DNA from: CAYYTU01 sp964474655
GTDB taxonomy: Bacteria; Chloroflexota; Anaerolineae; B4-G1
Reading direction: 5' to 3'
NCBI GenBank assembly: GCA_964474655.1
Contig: CAYYTU010000001.1
Span: 62,001 to 126,000, forward strand
DNA length: 64,000 nucleotides
In this document: positions 58,755-64,000 of the stretch, one piece after another
How the letters are laid out: the number at the start of each line of letters is the position of its first letter
Numbering within the stretch: position 1 is the stretch's first letter
Notes under the pieces: model-generated
Databases searched by the model: none
What the model was told of the DNA's origin: nothing
What the model saw: the letters and a program-made list of their open reading frames with translations, nothing else
Made by a program: the position numbers and the translations under genes

Positions 58755-61270
58755 TGCTAGCGCAGATTGGCTCCGTTCTCACGGCTTTGGCGTTGACCGC
58801 GGCTCTGTACGCGGCCTTCGCCATATATTGGTCCATTCGGCGAGATGATTTACGCTGGGCTGCCAGTGGTCGTAACGCCGTCTATGCCGCTGCCGGGCTG
58901 CTGGGGCTGGCCGTGCTGGTCCTGTTGGCGGCTTTCCTCGACGACCAATTTTACATCCGGTACGTGGCTCAGCACTCCAGCCGCGCCCTACCGTTTTACC
59001 TGAAGGCGTCGGCGGTTTGGGGCGGGCAAGCGGGGTCGCTGTTGCTCTGGTCGTTCTTACAGGCGCTCTTCGCCGCGCTGTTGGTGTGGCATCCGCCAAG
59101 GCAGGGGCGTGTGTTGATTCCCTGGGCGACGGTCTTCCTCAGCTTGATCACGGTCTTTTTCACCGCTGTGACGCTCTTCCTCTCCAATCCGTTTGCGATG
59201 GCGACGACGGTGCCGGCCGATGGGCAAGGGCTCAATCCGCTGCTTCGTCATCCCGGGATGATCTTCCATCCCCCGGCGATGTATCTGGGCTACGTCGGGC
59301 TGGCGGTGCCCTTCGCCCTGGCCCTGGCGGCGGTGGTCGTCCGGCGCGTCGACGATTGGCCCGCGGCCGCTCGCCGCTGGACCCTGGCGGCCTGGCTCTT
59401 TCTGGGGCTGGGGTTGTTGCTGGGAATGCGTTGGGCCTACGATGTGTTGGGCTGGGGCGGGTATTGGGGCTGGGACCCGGTGGAGAACGCCGGATTGATG
59501 CCCTGGCTCACCGCGACGGCCTTGCTTCATGGTTTGGTGATGCAGGACCAACGACGTGGATTTCGCTGGTGGAACCTGTTGCTGGTCCTTCTTTCATTTG
59601 TGTTGGTGCTCTTCGGTACCTTCACCACGCGCAGCGGCCTGATTCAGTCCGTACACGCTTTTGCTCGTTCCAATCTGGGCCTCTACTTCTTGGGCGCGAT
59701 TGCCCTGACGCTATTGGGCTCGCTGGCTCTGTTCTTCACTCGTCGGTCGCTGCTGACCGATGATGAGGCCACGGATGACCTCTTCTCACGCGAAGGAATG
59801 TTCATCCTGACGTTGATTCTATTTTTGACCATTACAGTCTCCGTGTTCGTTGGTAGTACCTTGCCCACGCTCACCGGGGGGACGTTCGAGGCGCCTCCGG
59901 CCTGGTTCGATCGGGTCACTGGCCCGCAGTTCGCCGCGCTGGTGCTGGTGATGGGCCTCTGTCCGCTGCTGGGCCGGGCCGTCAACGCGCTGCGCCAGCT
60001 GGAGCGACGTGGGTTCAGCGCGTTGTTGGGAAGCGTGTTGGTGACGGGGATTGCCGTGCTGGTCGGCTTCACGCGCCCAGCTTCGCTTATTGGCTTCGCC
60101 ATTGTTGGTCTGGCCGGTGGGACGGCCCTGGGTGAGATAAGTCGTGCTCTCGCTGCCCGCGTCCGCAAGGGCGAGGGGCCGGCTCAGGCATTGTGGCGTC
60201 TCTTCGGGCGGAACCATCGCCGTTACGGCGGCTACCTGGTCCATTTGGGCGTGATCTTGATGGCCGTGGGCGTCATCGGCACGCGCTTCTATCCCTTCGA
60301 GACCGAGATAGTGATAGCGCCTGGCGAATCCATCACGGTGGGCGACTATGCTCTGGTCTTCGAGGACTTGAAGCAAGAGTCCGCCAGCGATCACGTTTCC
60401 ACTCGCGCCTCGCTCGCGGTCTATCGCGGCGATAAGCATTTGCGCACGCTCTATCCTCAGCTGGACAATTACCAGGATTTCCATCAAACAATCGCGATTC
60501 CCGCGGTGCGGGCCGGCGTGCGGGAGGACCTCTATTTGATTCTGGCGGGTTGGTCCGATGGTGGTACCAGCGCGACGTTCAAGGTCTTCATCAACCCGCT
60601 GGCTATGTTCCTCTGGCTGGGCGGGCTGGTCTTTATGGCCGGCGGCGCGGTGGCATTGTGGCCGTCGCTGGACGAGGCGCGACTCTCCGCGCCCCAGATG
60701 CGTCGTCGTCGCGTATGGAGCGTCCTTGGCCTGGGTGTGGGTGTGGTTCTGTTGGCGTTAGCCGTGTGGGCGATGTGGGGCACTGGGCAGGGCACGGCTG
60801 CTCCAGCGCCAGATTCTGGCGCCCAACTGGCTCAATCGCAGTCGTCGCGCGTCCGCGAGGGTGAGCCAGCGCCTGGCTTTGCGCTTGATCTCTTGGACGA
60901 ATCCACGCTCGACCTCGCCGACCTGCGGGGGGAAGTGGTGGTGCTCAACTTCTGGGCCACCTGGTGTCCGCCTTGCGAGGACGAGCTGCCCGACTTCCAG
61001 TCCGTGTGGGAGGATTATCGTCAGCGCAATGTCGTCTTCGTGGGCCTGACCATCCAGGAGGATATGGCCGAGGTGGAGGAGATGCTTGCTCGGTTGGGCG
61101 TCACATACCCGGTCGGGCTCGACGCTCAACAGCAAATCGCCCTTGAGTACGGCATCACCGGCGTGCCGGAGACCTTCGTGATCGATCCCCAGGGTGACGT
61201 GGCTTCCGTCCACATCGGGCCGGTGAGCGCCGGGCAGCTCCGTCAGGACCTGGACAACTTGCTGGAGTGA
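58751..61270 (+). CDS. ccmF: CcmF-CcmG fusion: heme lyase with C-terminal TlpA-like thioredoxin domain
   Basis: 839 residues. Residues 1 to about 680 are CcmF: many membrane helices, the tryptophan-rich heme motif WGGYWGWDPVENAGLMPWLT near 235, and conserved His residues. A last membrane helix (VLGLGVGVVLLALAVWAMWG) leads to a TlpA/CcmG-like domain from about 705 with NFWATWCPPCEDELPDF as the redox pair and a cis-Pro in GVPETFVIDPQG. The single protein could reduce apocytochrome cysteines and ligate heme. It overlaps ccmE (ATGATG). Confidence 0.9.
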   Translation: MMLAQIGSVLTALALTAALYAAFAIYWSIRRDDLRWAASGRNAVYAAAGLLGLAVLVLLAAFLDDQFYIRYVAQHSSRALPFYLKASAVWGGQAGSLLLWSFLQALFAALLVWHPPRQGRVLIPWATVFLSLITVFFTAVTLFLSNPFAMATTVPADGQGLNPLLRHPGMIFHPPAMYLGYVGLAVPFALALAAVVVRRVDDWPAAARRWTLAAWLFLGLGLLLGMRWAYDVLGWGGYWGWDPVENAGLMPWLTATALLHGLVMQDQRRGFRWWNLLLVLLSFVLVLFGTFTTRSGLIQSVHAFARSNLGLYFLGAIALTLLGSLALFFTRRSLLTDDEATDDLFSREGMFILTLILFLTITVSVFVGSTLPTLTGGTFEAPPAWFDRVTGPQFAALVLVMGLCPLLGRAVNALRQLERRGFSALLGSVLVTGIAVLVGFTRPASLIGFAIVGLAGGTALGEISRALAARVRKGEGPAQALWRLFGRNHRRYGGYLVHLGVILMAVGVIGTRFYPFETEIVIAPGESITVGDYALVFEDLKQESASDHVSTRASLAVYRGDKHLRTLYPQLDNYQDFHQTIAIPAVRAGVREDLYLILAGWSDGGTSATFKVFINPLAMFLWLGGLVFMAGGAVALWPSLDEARLSAPQMRRRRVWSVLGLGVGVVLLALAVWAMWGTGQGTAAPAPDSGAQLAQSQSSRVREGEPAPGFALDLLDESTLDLADLRGEVVVLNFWATWCPPCEDELPDFQSVWEDYRQRNVVFVGLTIQEDMAEVEEMLARLGVTYPVGLDAQQQIALEYGITGVPETFVIDPQGDVASVHIGPVSAGQLRQDLDNLLE

Positions 61271-61331
61271 GATGGTAGGCAAGTGAGGCAAGTTCACGGA
61301 TAGCAATATGGACGTCTGGAAGTGAGAAGTT

Positions 61332-61583
61332 ATGGAGATTGGGGCAATTCTAATCGGTATTGCGTTGACGGTAATCGTCGGGGCATATTTGGCCCGACCT
61401 TTTCGTGCGGGAAACGTCGATGATCAAGTAATCGAAACCTGGGTCTCGCGTGCCCGGAATGAGAGTGGGGATGTGCCGGGGAGTGAAGAATCGGCGGCGG
61501 TCAATTTCTGCCCGCAGTGTGGCCGGCGTGTCGCTCCCGACGACCGCTTCTGTGCTGGCTGCGGCAGACAACTACGGGGGTGA
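61332..61583 (+). CDS. small membrane protein with zinc ribbon
   Basis: 83 residues. N-terminal membrane helix (IGAILIGIALTVIVGAYLA), a linker, and a zinc ribbon with CPQC and CAGC (FCPQCGRRVAPDDRFCAGCG). The ribbon would be cytoplasmic. No function known. It lies within the ccm locus and probably assists the next protein. Confidence 0.7.
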   Translation: MEIGAILIGIALTVIVGAYLARPFRAGNVDDQVIETWVSRARNESGDVPGSEESAAVNFCPQCGRRVAPDDRFCAGCGRQLRG

Positions 61584-61588
61584 GGACG

Positions 61589-62812
61589 ATGATGAGGAGT
61601 GACGTGCGCCGAGCTGAGCTTGTCGAAAGCCCACGAGTTTTACGTTTCACGGTGGTCGCACTGTTTCTCTTCGCTGCTCTGCTGACCATGGCCTGGGCTC
61701 CCCATCCTCAAACCGGTTCGGTCTCCATCACTGGCCAGGTGACCAACGGCACGCCGGACGGCGCTGTGCCGGAGGATCTCGCGGTCACGCTCCACATCTT
61801 CGCCGAGATGGAGGAGCGAGACGTCTATACCACGACGTTGGGAACCGATACCACTTTCCGCTTTGAGGACGTCGCTCTGTCCGAGGGGGATACCCTGGTG
61901 ACGCGGGCTCTCTACGACGGCGTGATGTACACCTCGGCGTTTACATCCGCCACGTCCACGGCGGATGAGCAGGAGATCGCCTTGCCGATCACGATCTACG
62001 AAACGACCGATGATCCCGGCGAGGTCTTGATATCCCAGCTGCACGTGTTTGTCAATCAGGTAGGTGATCGCCTCCAGATCGGTCAATACTGTCTGATCAG
62101 CAACACCGGTGATCGTGCCTACCGGGGAACGGTGGACCCGCAGACCGGCGAGCGTATGACGTTGGCTTTTGAGTTGCCGGCAGGGGGAGAGAATCTTAGC
62201 TTCGATGACGCTGGCAGTGAGCGATATGTGACGCGCGAGAACGGCTTCGCCGATACCAGGCCGGTTCTGCCGGGCGACAGCACCGTCGAGATCTCCTTCA
62301 ATTACGAGATCCCCTATCAGGAGGGGATGGAGGTGCAGCAGGCGTTTGACGTTCCGGTCCGCGCTGGCGTGTTGGTGCTCCCCGAGGGCGATATCGAGTT
62401 GGTGGGAGAGGGAATCTCGTCGGAAGGGACCATCGATACGCAGATGGGGCCGGCGCTTTCCTATACCGCTGGGCCGCTGGCGGCCGACGAGTCGTTGACG
62501 TTCAACGTCGTCTCTCAGCCGACAATCTCACAGGGCAGCACAGGATCTGATCAGCGGACAAGCAGAGGGGCTGGCTCTGGTAGGGCGCGTGGGATTGCCG
62601 TGGGGCTGGCGGCGCTGGCTGCCGCGGGTGTGGCGGCTTATCTGATGTGGCGCTCGCCGGGGCAAAGGACGGTGCCGGCGCAGGTGCGCTCGCAGGTGGA
62701 GGCCATCGCCGTGCTGGATGCTGACTTCGAGGCCGGGCGCGTATCCGAGGAGGATTATCGAAAGAAGCGCCGGTCGCTCAAGCGCGAGGTGCGGGAGCAG
62801 CTTGCAGGGTAA
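61589..62812 (+). CDS. membrane protein with large extracytoplasmic domain, ccm-linked, hypothetical
   Basis: 407 residues from ATG 61589. A signal/anchor helix (FTVVALFLFAALLTMAWA) is followed by beta-rich domains (GSVSITGQVTNGTPDGAVP; NYEIPYQEGMEVQQAF), a second helix near 350 (RGIAVGLAALAAAGVAAYLM) and a cytoplasmic tail resembling SHOCT (AVLDADFEAGRVSEEDYRKK). Its position between ccmF and ccmA suggests a role in cytochrome c biogenesis, similar in place to CcmH/CcmI but not homologous by eye. Confidence 0.65.
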   Translation: MMRSDVRRAELVESPRVLRFTVVALFLFAALLTMAWAPHPQTGSVSITGQVTNGTPDGAVPEDLAVTLHIFAEMEERDVYTTTLGTDTTFRFEDVALSEGDTLVTRALYDGVMYTSAFTSATSTADEQEIALPITIYETTDDPGEVLISQLHVFVNQVGDRLQIGQYCLISNTGDRAYRGTVDPQTGERMTLAFELPAGGENLSFDDAGSERYVTRENGFADTRPVLPGDSTVEISFNYEIPYQEGMEVQQAFDVPVRAGVLVLPEGDIELVGEGISSEGTIDTQMGPALSYTAGPLAADESLTFNVVSQPTISQGSTGSDQRTSRGAGSGRARGIAVGLAALAAAGVAAYLMWRSPGQRTVPAQVRSQVEAIAVLDADFEAGRVSEEDYRKKRRSLKREVREQLAG

Positions 62813-62848
62813 CAGCGAGGCTGACAAAGTTTCCGGGCGAGTTTACAT

Positions 62849-63205
62849 TTACAGATCGAACAGGTAGCGCAATCTCTCGGTCACTTTTGCTCTCAGCGGT
62901 GGCGATAGATCCCCGATCTCACGCCGGATGATGGACGTGCTGACCGTCATCAGGCGATGTAGCCGAAGCACTGATGAGACCCGCAGGCCCGTCCTGGCGA
63001 AATCGGGATGGTTGGTATCTATCACAATGTCCGTTTCCAACAAATTGTTGGGGGCTTGACTGGTGATAAACGCCAAGATGACGTGGTTGTAGGGGCCAAG
63101 AGGCTCAGTCATGCAGACAGCTGGTCGCACCTTCGTCGTTGTGAGGTCGTCGAAGGGGAAGGGAACCAGGACAACTTTACCCTGCGTCGTGGAATGGCTT
63201 CCCAT
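62849..63205 (-). CDS. PemK/MazF-type endoribonuclease toxin
   Basis: 118 residues: GKVVLVPFPFDDLTTTKVRP and AVCMTEPLG, VILAFITSQ, then TGLRVSSVLRLHRLMTVSTS match the MazF/PemK fold; the Arg/Thr pair in the RPAV and TS segments is expected at the active site. It would cleave mRNA unless bound by its antitoxin, encoded directly upstream with a 29-base overlap. Opposite strand to the ccm genes that flank it. Confidence 0.82.
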   Translation of the reverse strand: MGSHSTTQGKVVLVPFPFDDLTTTKVRPAVCMTEPLGPYNHVILAFITSQAPNNLLETDIVIDTNHPDFARTGLRVSSVLRLHRLMTVSTSIIRREIGDLSPPLRAKVTERLRYLFDL

Positions 63206-63431
63206 CGTCCAGCGAGTAGATGTCCTCTTCGGGCTCTTTTAGGAAGTCGAAGGCCGGGTTGGAAGCAGCCGCTTGCAGCCACTCGGCTTCGTCTATATCG
63301 GATGCTTCTTCGACCAGGATGATGACCCGCACGCGGCTTGGGCCAGCGAAGGGGAGTGGCTCGTCTAGGAGCAGACGTTGCTGCTCGTCGACAGTTCCTG
63401 TCGTTTCTATCGCTTTCTTCAAGGATGTCAT
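63177..63431 (-). CDS. antitoxin partner of the MazF/PemK-type toxin
   Basis: 84 residues: QQRLLLDEPLPFAGPSRVRV, IILVEE, then an acidic C-terminal half (DFLKEPEEDIYSLDDGKPF). It resembles the short antitoxins paired with PemK/MazF toxins in cyanobacteria and Chloroflexota. AAAGGAGC is in front of ATG 63431. Confidence 0.72.
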   Translation of the reverse strand: MTSLKKAIETTGTVDEQQRLLLDEPLPFAGPSRVRVIILVEEASDIDEAEWLQAAASNPAFDFLKEPEEDIYSLDDGKPFHDAG

Positions 63432-63666
63432 CTATTGCTCCTTTGCACCCGACGTTAAGCTCGCTGGTATGTTACCATAGGTTTTGGCAAAGACAACTCG
63501 TTGGATATGACAGGGTGAGCGCATTTAGTTTCCAATTTGCAAAACGATGGCGAACCTCTGCTTTTTTAGACAGGATTCACAAGAGTGACAATCTTTTTTA
63601 TCAAACCTATTCTGGGAATCCTTTTCATCCTGTCTAACAAACACAAACGCGTTTCCCCGATTGGAT
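63432..63666. other. noncoding spacer with a 72-bp inverted-repeat element
   Basis: No gene. TTAGACAGGAT (63566-63576) and ATCCTGTCTAA (63627-63637) form perfect 11-bp ends; the inside is AT-rich. It is similar in type to widespread short AGACAGGAT...ATCCTGTCT repeat elements. Confidence 0.65.
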
Positions 63667-64000
63667 ATGATGATCGAAGTCCGTAACCTGGTGAAGTCCT
63701 TCGGCCCCCGCACCGCTCTGGCGGGGGTTGATCTATCGGTGAACGAGGGCGAGTTCGTGACCCTGGTCGGGCCGAACGGCGCGGGTAAGACCACCTTGTT
63801 GCGCGTCTTGGCCACGCTGGCCCGCCCGACGTCGGGCGCGGTGCGCATCGCCGGGATGGACTTAGCCCACGAAGGAGACCAGGTTCGACGCCGTATCGGT
63901 TTTCTTTCCCATCGCACCCTGCTTTACGACGATCTGACCGCCGAGCAGAACCTGCGCTTCTACGCCCAGATGTACGATCTGGACGGTGACCGGGAGCGCA
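63667..64000 (+). CDS. ccmA: heme ABC exporter ATP-binding protein CcmA (3' end beyond window)
   Basis: 111 visible residues, open to the window end. IEVRNLVKSFGPRTALAGVD, the Walker A loop VGPNGAGKTTLLRVLATLAR and FLSHRTLLYDDLTAEQNLRF (Q-loop region with SHRT..YDDLT as in CcmA) support the call. CcmA energises heme handling with CcmB and CcmC, not visible here. ATG 63667 or 63670 may start the gene. It resumes the ccm locus after the toxin-antitoxin insertion. Confidence 0.88.
   Translation, partial: MMIEVRNLVKSFGPRTALAGVDLSVNEGEFVTLVGPNGAGKTTLLRVLATLARPTSGAVRIAGMDLAHEGDQVRRRIGFLSHRTLLYDDLTAEQNLRFYAQMYDLDGDRER

Overview
The window reads as part of a draft genome from a member of the Chloroflexota, probably the Anaerolineae or a neighbouring class. 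It contains four runs of exactly 100 N, which look like scaffold joins of unknown true length. The Chloroflexota call is inference from gene content. It rests on a Chlor_Arch_YYY (DUF2298) membrane giant, secreted proteins with Pro/Thr-rich tails or a C-terminal FLPLVLR-type motif, period-7 spacer repeats, high GC, and many archaeal-flavoured genes (archaeal-type S-adenosylmethionine synthetase, Elp3 with a CxxxCxxC cluster, DUF123, tetrahydromethanopterin enzymes, HdrABC). No rRNA, tRNA or CRISPR array was seen.

Layout. 1-9045 (+) is a tetrahydromethanopterin (H4MPT)/methanofuran one-carbon cluster: DUF6513 (pterin-synthase-like), DUF447, MptG-like GHMP enzyme, DUF1464 kinase-like protein, formyltransferase FhcD/Ftr, FhcC, methenyl-H4MPT cyclohydrolase Mch, a RimK/MptN-like ATP-grasp ligase and a CitG-like protein. 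A two-gene toxin-antitoxin-like module has landed at the 3' end of the DUF1464 gene and left a displaced copy of that gene's tail behind it. 9092-13543 holds a VapBC-like pair and two paralogous nucleotidyltransferases around a sodium:solute symporter. 13642-22547 is a Tad-type secreted/pilin cluster (TadE fused to calcium-binding thrombospondin type 3 repeats, a beta-propeller protein, TadE, TadG) facing an ECF sigma / FecR-like operon. The two sides share an unusual two-block promoter motif. 22548-23139 is a repeat-packed spacer with an IS66-like MITE.

23140-34982 carries housekeeping and conserved genes: Elp3, DUF2298, P1 peptidase, TPR lipoprotein, Trm112-like, DUF123-Nudix fusion, S-adenosylmethionine synthetase, SHOCT-like proteins and TlyA. 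35055-44486 (-) is a twelve-gene respiratory complex of the group 4 [NiFe]-hydrogenase/complex I family without NuoEFG. Its large subunit keeps all four metal-site cysteines. 44759-46120 is MgtE. 46939-54559 is an acetoin/2-oxo-acid dehydrogenase operon (E1 alpha, E1 beta, AcoX, DUF6506, Lin0512, E2, E3) followed by lipB.

54587-57767 encodes a heterodisulfide-reductase-like HdrCB fusion and HdrA. The hdrA reading frame is crossed by a single in-frame TGA exactly where the family has the conserved Cys of the DCSxC motif, and a SECIS-like hairpin follows directly. It is therefore very probably a selenoprotein. 58272-64000 is a cytochrome c maturation locus (CcmE of the CxxxY type, a CcmF-CcmG fusion, two accessory proteins, CcmA running off the window), interrupted by a MazF/PemK-type toxin pair.

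Together the genes suggest an organism with archaeal-style C1 chemistry on H4MPT, flavin/FeS electron handling through HdrABC, a membrane ion-pumping hydrogenase-like complex, lipoate-dependent oxo-acid oxidation and c-type cytochromes. How these are wired to one another is inference.
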